Shown in pieces: positions 8,497-16,430 of a DNA stretch of 64,000 nt. Location of the stretch: assembly GCF_009831215.1 (NCBI RefSeq), contig NZ_WUTW01000001.1, forward strand, positions 977,192 to 1,041,191, given 5' to 3'. Position 1 is the first letter of the stretch. The number at the start of each line of letters is the position of its first letter. The stretch is from Actinomadura rayongensis. Its GTDB lineage: Bacteria; Actinomycetota; Actinomycetes; Streptosporangiales; Streptosporangiaceae. The position numbers and the translations under genes are program-made. The notes below the pieces were generated by a model, which worked only from the letters and a program-made list of their open reading frames with translations, was not told the DNA's origin and made no database searches.

Positions 8497-9624
8497 CTAG
8501 CGGCGGACGGGGGCGAGCGCGCAGCCGCACGCGTCGGGGTCGGCGGGCGCGGACGGGCCGAGCCGCCGCCCCGCGATCTCCTTGAACAGCCGCGCGCCCG
8601 GCGACGCGTCCGCGAGGACGTCGGCCGCCAGGATCACCGCCGCCGCCGTGTACGTGGACCGGTCCCCGGGGAAGTGGCGCTGGTTGGCGAACTGCCAGCC
8701 CGTCCAGTACGAGCCGTCCTCGTGCCGCAGGTGCTGGATCTCGGTGAACAGCTTGAGCGCCCGGTCCCGCTCGCCCGCCGCGTCCAGCGCCATCACCAGC
8801 TCGCAGCTCTCCGCCGCCGTCACCCACGGCTGGTCGGACACGCAGCGGCAGCCGAGGCCCGGGACGACGAAGGTGTCCCAGCCGTCGGCGAGCCGCGCGC
8901 GGGCGTCCGGCCCGCGCACCGGGCCGCCGAGCACCGGGTAGTACCAGTCCATCGACCAGCGGCTCTTGTCGGCGAACGCCTCCGGGTGGGCCGCGACGAC
9001 GTGCCCGAGCTGGTCGGCGGCCAGCTCCCACTCCGGCCGGGGCTCGCCCAGCCGCTCGCCGAGCGCGACCGCGCAGCGCAGCGACTGGTAGATCGACGAG
9101 CAGCCGGTCAGCAGCGCCTCGTCGGCCGCGACGCCGTTCTCGTGCCGGATCCACAGGATCTCGCCGCGCCGGGTCTGGAGTTCGAGCGTGTACTCGATCG
9201 CCCGCCGGACGGTCGGCCACATCGCCTTGGCGAACTCCTCGTCGCCCGTCATCTCCAGCTCGTGCCACGTCCCGACCGCGACGTACGCGGCCTGGTTGGA
9301 CTCGCCGCCCGGCTCGGTGACCTCGCCCAGCACCCACTTGGCGGGCCAGGACCCGTCCGGGCGCTGGACGCTCGCCAGCCACGTGTAGGCGCGGCGGGCG
9401 GGCTCGTGCAGCCCCGCCACCGTCAGCGCCATCGCGGCCTCGACGTGGTTCCAGGCGTCCACGTGCCCCGCGACGCCCCCGGTGGGGGTGAACCACGGGA
9501 TCGCTCCGGACGGCTCCTGCTGGGCGACGATGCTGCGCGCCGTCGCGACGACGTCGTCGGCGGTCAGCACTCCGGGGACGGACGGCGGCACGGGCGGCGG
9601 CGTGGACGCGGCCTCAGACCGCAT
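8497..9624 (-). CDS. Prenyltransferase/cyclase-like alpha-toroid protein
   Basis: A 375-residue protein made of repeating helical pairs with QEPSGAIPWF, QRPDGSWPAKW and RHEDGSYWTGWQ motifs. The QxxDGSW pattern is the hallmark of the (alpha/alpha)6 barrel shared by squalene cyclases, prenyltransferases and some glycoside hydrolases. No DxDD or DDxxD acid motif for terpene cyclisation is obvious, so the frequent annotation 'prenyltransferase' should be taken as fold, not reaction. A glycan-processing role is equally plausible next to a GT4. It is the third gene of a minus-strand operon; its ATG overlaps the methyltransferase stop by 11 bases. The C-terminus ends with a short Cys-containing tail. 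Confidence 0.72.
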   Translation of the reverse strand: MRSEAASTPPPVPPSVPGVLTADDVVATARSIVAQQEPSGAIPWFTPTGGVAGHVDAWNHVEAAMALTVAGLHEPARRAYTWLASVQRPDGSWPAKWVLGEVTEPGGESNQAAYVAVGTWHELEMTGDEEFAKAMWPTVRRAIEYTLELQTRRGEILWIRHENGVAADEALLTGCSSIYQSLRCAVALGERLGEPRPEWELAADQLGHVVAAHPEAFADKSRWSMDWYYPVLGGPVRGPDARARLADGWDTFVVPGLGCRCVSDQPWVTAAESCELVMALDAAGERDRALKLFTEIQHLRHEDGSYWTGWQFANQRHFPGDRSTYTAAAVILAADVLADASPGARLFKEIAGRRLGPSAPADPDACGCALAPVRR

Positions 9625-10375
9625 CCGCGATCTCCCTGTCCGCCTCGGCGGGACGTTCGGGAGTCGCGGGCTTGGTGACGTACACGACCACGCTCTTGCC
9701 GATCAGCGGGTTCAGCGCGCGCTCGGCGAGCCGGGTCGCCAGCGGGCGCTTCATGATGTCCCAGACGAGCACCTGGTGGTACGCCTTCGCCAGCGGGTGC
9801 TTGTCGTTGTTGACGCCGACCGCGCACTTGATCCACCAGTAGGGCGCGTGCAGGCCGTGGGCGTGGTGGTGCCCCCCGACCCGGAAACCGAGGGACTTCA
9901 GCTTGGCCTCCAGCTCCGCCCGCGTGTAGATGCGGACGTGCCCGCCGGGGGCGGTGTGGTAGTCCTCCGACAGCGCCCAGCACAGCCGCTCGGGCAGCCA
10001 GCTCGGCACCGTCACGGCGAGGTGCCCGCCCGGCTTGAGGACGCGCAGCAGCTCGCGCATCGCCCGCATGTCGTCGGGGATGTGCTCCAGCACCTCGGAC
10101 GCGATGATCTTGTCGAAGTGGTCGTCGGGGAACGGCAGGTCGAGCGCGTCGCCCTGGACGGTCGTCGCGGACGCGCCGGCGGGCACCTCGCCCTCCAGCC
10201 GCATCGCGCCGAACATCTTCTCGACGCCGTCCAGCTCCCCGGGGTCGAGGTCGAAGGCCACCACGTCGGCACCCCTGCGGTACAGCTCGAACGCGTGCCG
10301 TCCGGCGCCGCAGCCCATGTCCAGGACGCGTTCGCCGGGTGCCACGCGGAACCGCTGGAAATCCACGGTCAGCAG
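9614..10375 (-). CDS. Class I SAM-dependent methyltransferase with a CTG start
   Basis: About 253 residues. Motif I is VLDMGCGAGRHAFEL, followed by VVAFDLDP, DALDLPFPDDHFD and SEVLEHIPD, the standard Methyltransf_11/25 layout; the C-terminal third (HGLHAPYWWIKC) is specific to a subfamily found next to GT4 genes. No ATG or GTG is suitably placed: GGAAGGAG is followed 7 bases later by tandem CTG codons (10375 and 10372), giving LLTVDFQRF, while the next GTG is 16 bases from the ribosome binding site. I therefore take CTG as the start. It lies between the GT4 gene, 46 bases upstream, and the alpha-toroid gene. Substrate unknown. Confidence 0.85.
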   Translation of the reverse strand: MLTVDFQRFRVAPGERVLDMGCGAGRHAFELYRRGADVVAFDLDPGELDGVEKMFGAMRLEGEVPAGASATTVQGDALDLPFPDDHFDKIIASEVLEHIPDDMRAMRELLRVLKPGGHLAVTVPSWLPERLCWALSEDYHTAPGGHVRIYTRAELEAKLKSLGFRVGGHHHAHGLHAPYWWIKCAVGVNNDKHPLAKAYHQVLVWDIMKRPLATRLAERALNPLIGKSVVVYVTKPATPERPAEADREIADAV

Positions 10376-10421
10376 GGTCGTGCTCCTTCCGTACGGGGGC
10401 CGCCGGGGCGGCCCCTCCAAC

Positions 10422-11717
10422 TCAACGCGCGGCCGTGCGCCCGGCCGCGGCCCGCCGCAGGTAGTCCCGCCGCTCGATCGCGGCGCGGTAGTGGTCGACG
10501 GTGGCCTGCGCCACGGCGCGCCAGGCGTAGCGTTCGAGGACGCGCGCCAGGCCCGCCGCGCCGACCCGCTCCCGCTCGGCGGGGGAGTCGTGCAGCCGCA
10601 GCAGGACCGCCGCCAGCTCCTCGACGTCGCCGGGCTCGACCAGCGGCGCCGCGTCGCCCACGACCTCGGGCAGCGCGCCCGCCCGGCTCGCGACCAGCGG
10701 CGTCCCGGACGCCATGTGCTCGACGGCGGGGAGCGAGAAGCCCTCGTACCGGGAGGGGACCACCGCGATCTCCGCGGAGGCGAGCAGCTCGCCCAGCTCA
10801 TCGTCGCTGATGCCGCTCACGAACCGTACCCGATCGGTGAGGGCCAGCTCGCGGACGAGGCGCTCGGTCGGGCCGTCCTCGCGGGGCCGGCTGACGACGA
10901 CGAGATGAACGTCACGCTCGGTGGCGACCTTGGCGACGGCGCGCAGCAGGACGTCCACGCCCTTGATCGGGGCGTCGGCGCTCGCCATCGCCACGATCCG
11001 GCCGGGGACGCGCTCGCCGCGCGGGTGGAAGACGGAGGTGTCGACGCCGAGCGGAAGGATCTCGATGTCGGACGGGTCCACGCGGAAGTCGCGGACGATG
11101 TCGAACTTGGACGAGCCGGACACCGTCAGGACCGGGCCGACGCGCCGCGCGACCCGCGCCTGCATCCCGACGAAGCTGTAGAAGCGGCGCTTGCCGAACC
11201 TGGCGAGACCGTTCTCTGCGGCCTCCAGCTCGATGCGCCGGTCCACGCTGATCGGGTGGTGGATGCTCGTGACCATCGGCAGGCCGGTGCGCGGGATGGC
11301 GAGGTTGCCCCAGCCGAGGACCTGGTTGTCGTGGACGACGTCGAAGTCGCGCCGCCGCCGACGCAGCTCGCGCAGCACCCGGAGGCTGAAGGTCAGCGGC
11401 TCGGGGAAGCCGCCGGTCTTCATGTGGGCGAACTCCAGGACGTCGATCCAGTCGCGGAACTCCTCGCGCGCCGGCGTCCGGAACGGGTCCTCGTCGCGGT
11501 ACAGGTCCAGCGACGGGACCTTGGTCAGGGTGATCTCGTCGCGGTCCAGGTCCGGGTACGGCTGCCCGGAGAACACCTCGACGCTGTGCCCGAGATCGAC
11601 CAGTTCGCGGCTCAGGTGCCGCACGTACACGCCCTGGCCGCCGCAGTGCGGCTTGCTCCGGTAGGAGAGCAGGGCCACGCGCAGTGGACGATCCGACGGC
11701 TCAACTGCCTCAGCCAC
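10422..11717 (-). CDS. Glycosyltransferase family 4
   Basis: A 431-residue GT-B enzyme. The N-terminal Rossmann half begins LRVALLSYRSKPHCGGQGVY (residues about 12-31), with the Gly-rich acceptor loop typical of GT4. The C-terminal half has LPLGVDTSVFHPRG, the donor-binding block SRYEGFSLPAVEHMASGTPL with the EX7E motif, and a C-terminal helix. It should transfer a nucleotide-activated sugar to a lipid or glycan acceptor at the inner membrane face; donor and acceptor cannot be read from sequence. It is the first gene of a three-gene minus-strand operon with a methyltransferase and an alpha-toroid protein. The upstream 270 bases hold its promoter. Confidence 0.9.
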   Translation of the reverse strand: MAEAVEPSDRPLRVALLSYRSKPHCGGQGVYVRHLSRELVDLGHSVEVFSGQPYPDLDRDEITLTKVPSLDLYRDEDPFRTPAREEFRDWIDVLEFAHMKTGGFPEPLTFSLRVLRELRRRRRDFDVVHDNQVLGWGNLAIPRTGLPMVTSIHHPISVDRRIELEAAENGLARFGKRRFYSFVGMQARVARRVGPVLTVSGSSKFDIVRDFRVDPSDIEILPLGVDTSVFHPRGERVPGRIVAMASADAPIKGVDVLLRAVAKVATERDVHLVVVSRPREDGPTERLVRELALTDRVRFVSGISDDELGELLASAEIAVVPSRYEGFSLPAVEHMASGTPLVASRAGALPEVVGDAAPLVEPGDVEELAAVLLRLHDSPAERERVGAAGLARVLERYAWRAVAQATVDHYRAAIERRDYLRRAAAGRTAAR

Positions 11718-11990
11718 GCAAGCCCCTTGTCACGAGTCACTCCCGTCCGTCGCGTGGCCGCCCTGCACGTCCGCACAGGCGTCCCCGTGAGTGGATGTTG
11801 AAATCAGACCTTACGGTACCCGGCGACCCCGTATTGGGCAGGGTGTCTAAGAGTGTTTGGAAGGCCGGACGCAACCCGGGTGGTCCGGAAGGCCGGAAAC
11901 AGTCGTTTTCCGTCAAGGTTGTGCCCGGGCGCTACGGGAGGTCGGCCGAGGTTCGTTGGTCGGCGGACAGCAGAGCGACGAAGGTCACAT

Positions 11991-13199
11991 TCACGCGTAC
12001 GCGACGGGGAACGCGCGGATGCCGTTGACCCACGGCGAGCGCATCCGCTCGGGGCGTCCGGCGGCGCGGACGCCGGGCATCCGGTCGGCGACGGCCTCGA
12101 AGATCAGCGCGACCTCCAGCCGGGCGAGGTGGGCGCCGATGCAGTAGTGGGCGCCGCCGCCGAAGGCCAGGTGGGGGTTCGGGTCGCGGGTGATGTCGAA
12201 CGTCCCGGGGTTCTCGAAGACGTCCTCGTCGAAGTTGGCGGAGCTGTAGTACAGCGCGAGGCGGTCGCCCGCCCGGATTGGGACGCCGCCCAACTCGGTG
12301 TCCTCGGTGGCCGTCCGCTGGAAGGCGGTGACGGGCGTGGCCCAGCGGATGATCTCGTCGGCCGTCGTGGCGGGGCGCTCGGCCTTGAACAGCTCCCACT
12401 GGTCCGGGTCGTCCAGGAAGGCGATCATGCCGTGGGCGATCGCGTTGCGGGTCGTCTCGTTGCCCGCGACGGCGAGCAGGATCATGAAGTAGCCGAACTC
12501 GTCGTCGGTGAGGCCGCGTCCGTCCACGTCCGCCTGGACGAGCTTCGTCACGATGTCGTGCGCCGGGCAGGCCCGCCGCCGCTCGGCCAGGTCCATCGCG
12601 TAGCCGACCAGCTCGGCGGCGGGCACGGCCGGGTCCGCGTCGCCGAGCATCCGGTCGGACCAGTCGCGCAGCTTCCCCCGGTCGTCCTGCGGGACGCCGA
12701 GCAGGTCGGCGATCGCCTGCAGCGGCAGCTCGGCGGCCACCTCGGAGACGAAGTCGCCCCCGCCGCGCACCCGCGCCGCGCGGACGATCCGGTCGGCGCG
12801 CTCGGCCAGCGCCCCGCGCAGCCCGTCGATCACGCGCGGGGTGAAGCCGCGCGCGATGATGCGGCGGAGCTTGGTGTGCTTGGGCGGGTCGAGATTGAGC
12901 AGCAGATTCTCCCGCTGCAGCGCCAGCTCGTCGGGATCCACGCCGTTGAACCGGACGACGACCCCGTTGGCGTTGGCGGAGAACAACGCGTGGTCCCGGC
13001 TGATCTCCCGGACATGCGCGTGCTTGCTGACGACCCAGAACCCGTCGTCGTCGAATCCGGTCTCACCGCGCGGCTGCGCATTCCACCAGGGCCGCCCGGA
13101 CGCCCGCAGCGCCGCGAACTCGGCCAGCGGAACACGCTCGGCCAGCAGATCGGCGTCAGCGAAGTCGAAGCCCCGCGGAACGCCGGCGGACTCGGTCAT
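11991..13199 (-). CDS. Cytochrome P450 (CYP124/125/142-like)
   Basis: A 402-residue bacterial P450. The I-helix oxygen-activation motif is AGNETT, the K-helix ExxR is in DEIIRW, and the heme loop is FGGGAHYCIGAHLARLE with the axial Cys near residue 353. The N-terminal block LLLNLDPPKHTKLRRIIARG resembles steroid or branched-lipid P450s such as CYP124, CYP125 and CYP142; subfamily is a guess. ATG 13199 follows GGAGGGGG at good spacing. No ferredoxin or reductase gene is adjacent. It is monocistronic and divergent from a membrane-anchored unknown. It is distinct from the P450 inside the ole-like operon. Confidence 0.9.
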   Translation of the reverse strand: MTESAGVPRGFDFADADLLAERVPLAEFAALRASGRPWWNAQPRGETGFDDDGFWVVSKHAHVREISRDHALFSANANGVVVRFNGVDPDELALQRENLLLNLDPPKHTKLRRIIARGFTPRVIDGLRGALAERADRIVRAARVRGGGDFVSEVAAELPLQAIADLLGVPQDDRGKLRDWSDRMLGDADPAVPAAELVGYAMDLAERRRACPAHDIVTKLVQADVDGRGLTDDEFGYFMILLAVAGNETTRNAIAHGMIAFLDDPDQWELFKAERPATTADEIIRWATPVTAFQRTATEDTELGGVPIRAGDRLALYYSSANFDEDVFENPGTFDITRDPNPHLAFGGGAHYCIGAHLARLEVALIFEAVADRMPGVRAAGRPERMRSPWVNGIRAFPVAYA

Positions 13200-13425
13200 G
13201 GGACGACCCCCTCCCGGGATGAGACGCGAGTCTAGTCTTGAGTATCGTCGATTTCCACCCCTGAACCACGACGAACGGCCACAAGGCACCCGCCCGTCCG
13301 GCCTCCCGCCGCCCGGCGCGGGCTCCCGGCCGGTTTCGGCCCCAGGAAACTCGCTCAAAAATCACTGCCTCGGGTTCGTGGCGGACGGGGTTGTGGCGGC
13401 GCGGTGGTGCCGGGATGCTGGGCCG

Positions 13426-14160
13426 ATGGCGGTGTGGGGATTTGGGCGTGTAAGCGTGGTTTTGGCGTTGGTCGGGGTCATGTCGGCGGCGTTGTGGTTG
13501 GCGCGGCCGTTGGAGGTGCCCGAGTCGCGGGGGGACGCGGCGGGTGCCGGGCGGACGGTGGATCCAGGGGCGCCGTTCGCCGGGATGGATGCGGCCCGGT
13601 ATGCGGACGGGGAGTTCGGGCTGGTCACGCCTCGGGCGCGGGCCATGGGCGGGTTCACTCGGGAGGAGTTGGAACTCGCTTACTGGCATGTGCGGCGGAT
13701 GCTGTCGGCCGCGAGTCTCGATTCGCGCACTGTTTATCGGGGTGATGTCGGGCCGCTCGCCGGGTTGTTGGAGCCTGCGCAGCGGCGAGTGCTGACGCAT
13801 GGGCGCGGGCGGGCTTGGGTGACCGCGTTCGTTCCGGGGTCGGCGGTTTCTGCGGCCGAGACCGTCAAGGTGCGGGGGACGATCAGTGCGCGGCGGGCCG
13901 GGGCGGGGGTCGTGCGGGTGCGGGCGGACCACGCGTACGTCTACGCCGTCCGGGCGCCTCATGATGCCGGGACGGTGCGGCGTGTGGTCGTCCGGCGCGT
14001 CACGGTGATCACGATTCGGCGGGCGGGGCCGGGTGTCGTGCTGCGGCTGGAGCGGTCGTCGTTCAGTGCCACGGGCGCGACTTGTGCCGGGGTGCGGCTG
14101 CGGCCCGACTTCGGGCCGGCGGCCGGCCGCCGCGCGGCGCGGTGCCGGGCGGCGGCCTGA
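13426..14160 (+). CDS. Membrane-anchored protein of unknown function
   Basis: A 244-residue protein not matched to any family I know. It has an N-terminal hydrophobic segment (residues about 8-24) fitting a signal anchor, then an extracellular region in which residues about 75-130 are helical (FTREELELAYWHVRRML) and residues about 150-225 form Val-rich beta strands. Start ATG 13426 is chosen because it places the hydrophobic stretch at the N-terminus; the ribosome binding site is weak. Codon use differs from neighbours, with many TTG, GTT, GGG and CGG codons and lower third-position GC, suggesting a later arrival or weak expression. It is divergent from the P450 and convergent with the DUF5709 gene. 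Confidence 0.65.
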   Translation: MAVWGFGRVSVVLALVGVMSAALWLARPLEVPESRGDAAGAGRTVDPGAPFAGMDAARYADGEFGLVTPRARAMGGFTREELELAYWHVRRMLSAASLDSRTVYRGDVGPLAGLLEPAQRRVLTHGRGRAWVTAFVPGSAVSAAETVKVRGTISARRAGAGVVRVRADHAYVYAVRAPHDAGTVRRVVVRRVTVITIRRAGPGVVLRLERSSFSATGATCAGVRLRPDFGPAAGRRAARCRAAA

Positions 14161-14167
14161 GCGGGCG

Positions 14168-14674
14168 TCAGTCGCTGACGTGCGGGTCCCGGGGCTCGGC
14201 GTCGCGCGCCATGTCCAGGGCCTGGCTCTCCTCGGCCTGCTCCAGCGGCTCGCCCGGCGGGTCGTCCTGGACGGCCGCGCGGTCGGTGTCCTCGTCGGTG
14301 TAGTTCAGCGCCTTCTCCTCCGGTCCCGCGCCGAGCGCCCCGCCGGGCAGCTCGCCCGCGAGGACCTGGCCGTCGGCGGACGGGTCTGGCTCGATCCGGC
14401 TCGGCGGCGGCTCGGTGTCGGACGCCCACGCGTCGTCCCCGGGGGCGGCCGTGTCCAGGGCCGGGTCGGGTTCCTCCTGCCAGAACCGCTGGTCGAGGGT
14501 CTCGCCGCTCTGCTGCTCGCCCGCCGTCGCGCCGAAGCGCTCGGCGGTGGACCAGCGGTCGGGGACGGTGATCCCCTGGTCGAGCGGGTCGTCGTCGGGC
14601 GTGCCGTCCAGCGTGAGGCCGGGATCGAGGATCCCGTCGTTCACGAACTCGGGATCGTCGTTCTGTCGTGCCAT
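14168..14674 (-). CDS. DUF5709-family acidic protein
   Basis: A 168-residue, strongly acidic, Pro/Asp/Glu-rich protein beginning MARQNDDPEFVNDGILDPGL. The N-terminal pattern GILDPGLTLDGTPDDDPLD and the central DRWSTAERFGATAGEQQSGE match the DUF5709 family found across Streptomyces and relatives. Members are probably disordered and their function is unknown; they often sit near stress genes. ATG 14674 has GGGAGG 8-13 bases upstream. It is monocistronic, with 227 bases between its start and the end of the zinc-finger gene upstream. Confidence 0.85.
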   Translation of the reverse strand: MARQNDDPEFVNDGILDPGLTLDGTPDDDPLDQGITVPDRWSTAERFGATAGEQQSGETLDQRFWQEEPDPALDTAAPGDDAWASDTEPPPSRIEPDPSADGQVLAGELPGGALGAGPEEKALNYTDEDTDRAAVQDDPPGEPLEQAEESQALDMARDAEPRDPHVSD

Positions 14675-14901
14675 GTCTGCGTGCCCTCCCTTCGCATCTG
14701 CCCTCTCCCTCGCCGCCAGACGGCGGCGCAAACTTCCGGGAGCGCGGGGAGCGGGGAATTCGCGTCCGGGAAAGGGCGGACGGACGCGCGGACGGGGGTC
14801 CGCCCGCGCGTCCCCGACGTCGCACCGCCGCGAAACGGTCGCCGACCCAGGAAATCCCCTAGGTTTCGCAAAAACGGCGGGAGGTGCCGGGCCGTGCCCG
14901 T

Positions 14902-15027
14902 TCAGTTCCGCCCCGAACCATTGCACTCCGGACATGGCACCTCGACCGGAGCGTCCTCCTCCGTTTCGGCGCGTATTCCCGTTCCTTCGCACTCCGCGCA
15001 TTCCTCCGGCTTGCTGTGCTTTCCCAA
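14902..15027 (-). CDS. 41-residue CxxCxGxG zinc-finger protein (TTG start)
   Basis: A short frame from TTG 15027 to the stop at 14902 encodes 41 residues holding two copies of the DnaJ-type knuckle: CAECEGTG near residues 10-17 and CPECNGSG near 32-39, separated by an acidic linker. Two CxxCxGxG arms can bind one zinc. AGGAG stands 7 bases before the TTG, which decides the start. I know no characterised family for a stand-alone pair; comparable mini zinc-finger proteins occur in actinomycetes. A possible promoter (TTGTCG, 16 bases, TTTACT) lies upstream on the minus strand near 15065-15095. Followed by the DUF5709 gene. Confidence 0.7.
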   Translation of the reverse strand: MGKHSKPEECAECEGTGIRAETEEDAPVEVPCPECNGSGRN

Positions 15028-15261
15028 GTCCCCGCTCCTCTCCGAAAAGTCGTGGACACAGTAAATGCTTTCGGGTCGACACGACAAGACCCCGTCACCT
15101 GGGGTCGTCCAGGGCCGGGACGGACGAAGGCGGACGCCCGTGCGATGCGATGTCGGATTTGGCGCGCACGCGCTTCGGAGGCGGGAAATATCGTGTTCTT
15201 TTATCTTGTTTTCGGGGCCGGCCGCCGGGCGGCGGCGCCGGGTACGGGGGGCTCTGGTGGG

Positions 15262-15309
15262 GTACTCAGGTCTTGTACTCAGGGCAAACCGGGTTATTTT
15301 GCGTACTCG
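15262..15309. repeat. Three GTACTC direct repeats upstream of the ole-like operon
   Basis: GTACTCAGG occurs at 15262-15270 and 15275-15283, 13 bases apart, with a third GTACTCG at 15303-15309. The copies flank and overlap the best promoter candidate of this 400-base gene-free stretch (15028-15428). They may be a regulator-binding array; no dedicated regulator gene is adjacent. Confidence 0.4.
15273..15300 (+). promoter_or_regulatory. Candidate promoter of the ole-like operon
   Basis: TTGTAC (15273-15278) and TATTTT (15295-15300) with a 16-base spacer resemble a housekeeping-sigma promoter in an otherwise very GC-rich sequence. It lies about 130 bases before the first gene (ATG 15429). The rest of 15028-15428 shows no convincing coding frame. 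Confidence 0.4.
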
Positions 15310-15428
15310 TCCCTGCGTCCCGGTGCTCTGCCGCCGGACGCGCGGTCCGGCGAGGGTGTCAGCGGCGGTATCGAGCGGCACCGAGCACGAGGAGAACGAC
15401 CCATGGGCCCGACCCCGAGAGGCCGAGC

Positions 15429-16430
15429 ATGAGAGCGCGCATCACCGCGGCGGCGGCGCACCTGCCCGCGACCACGCTGACCAGCGCCGAGGTGGAGGCC
15501 CGCGTCGCGGCGGCGAGCGGAGGGTTCCGGCCGCTGCCGACGATCGTGGAGCGGATGACCGGGATCCGGTCCCGGCACGTCCTGGCCCCCGGCGAGCAGG
15601 CGTCCGACCTCGCGGTCGCCGCCGCCCGCACGGCCCTCGCCGAGCGCGGGCTCACGCCGGACGGCCTCGACCTGCTCGTCTTCGGGTCGGCGTCGCAGGA
15701 CCTCATCGAGCCGGCGACCGCGCACATCGTCGCGGCCAAGCTCGGCGCGTCCTGCCCGGTCTTCGACGTCAAGAACGCCTGCAACAGCCTGCTCAACGGC
15801 GTCCAGACGGCGGACGCGCTGATCCGCACCGGCCAGGCCGAGCGCGCGCTCGTCTGCACCGGCGAGTCGCCGTCGCGGGCGATCCGGTGGAACGTCGCCG
15901 ACCGGGCCGCGTTCGTGGACGCCTTCGCGGGCTACACGCTGTCGGACGGCGGCGCGGCCGTGCTGCTGGAGGCCGCCCCGGACGGCGGGATCTTCTACCG
16001 GGACTTCGCGGCCGTCTCGTCCGCGTGGCAGGTGGGAACGCTCCCGGGCGGCGGGTCCATGCACCCGCGCGACCCCGAGTTCACCTACTTCAGCGGCGAC
16101 GGCCGCCGGCTGAAGGACGTCTTCGTCGCCGCCGGGCCGGAGATCTTCCGGACGGCCCTGGAGAAGACCGGCCTGACCTGGGACGACTTCGCGATCGTCG
16201 CCGTCCACCAGGTGACGATGCCCTACCTGGAGCTGCTGCGGACGATGCTGGAGATCCCGGCGGGCAAGCTCGTCGTCACGCTGCCCGAGCACGGGAACCT
16301 GGCGTCGGCGAGCCTGCCGTTCCAGCTCGCGACCGCGCTGCGGACGGGCCGCTGCCGTCCCGGCGACCGGGTCGCGCTGCTCGGGCTGGCGGGCGGCGTC
16401 AGCCTCGGCGTGCTGTTCGCGGAGCTGTGA
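15429..16430 (+). CDS. OleA-like 3-oxoacyl-ACP synthase III family condensing enzyme
   Basis: A 333-residue thiolase-fold enzyme. The Cys-His-Asn triad is C118 (FDVKNACNSLLNG), H260 (VAVHQVTMP) and N290 (EHGNLASASLP). The spacings of 142 and 172 residues from Cys equal those I recall for Xanthomonas OleA, and the NAC context is more OleA-like than FabH-like. OleA condenses two fatty acyl-CoA chains head-to-head to a beta-keto acid. It is first in a five-gene coupled operon (15429-20785) that also encodes OleC- and OleD-like enzymes, supporting that role. The GT2 start overlaps its stop by one base. An alternative is a KAS III priming another lipid pathway. Confidence 0.85.
   Translation: MRARITAAAAHLPATTLTSAEVEARVAAASGGFRPLPTIVERMTGIRSRHVLAPGEQASDLAVAAARTALAERGLTPDGLDLLVFGSASQDLIEPATAHIVAAKLGASCPVFDVKNACNSLLNGVQTADALIRTGQAERALVCTGESPSRAIRWNVADRAAFVDAFAGYTLSDGGAAVLLEAAPDGGIFYRDFAAVSSAWQVGTLPGGGSMHPRDPEFTYFSGDGRRLKDVFVAAGPEIFRTALEKTGLTWDDFAIVAVHQVTMPYLELLRTMLEIPAGKLVVTLPEHGNLASASLPFQLATALRTGRCRPGDRVALLGLAGGVSLGVLFAEL

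Noticed and set aside
11684-12028. A 114-codon plus-strand frame between the GT4 and P450 genes
   Set aside because: It overlaps the end of the P450 gene, has no ribosome binding site and no recognisable domain; the region is more likely the GT4 promoter.
14166-14180. Short CGTCAG/CTGACG inverted repeat between the membrane protein and DUF5709 genes
   Set aside because: A 6-base stem with a 3-base loop is too weak to call a terminator in this GC content.
15028-15428. Possible small RNA or leader ORF in the 400-base gene-free stretch
   Set aside because: No terminator, no conserved RNA pattern and no frame with actinomycete codon bias; only promoter-like and repeat elements were supported.
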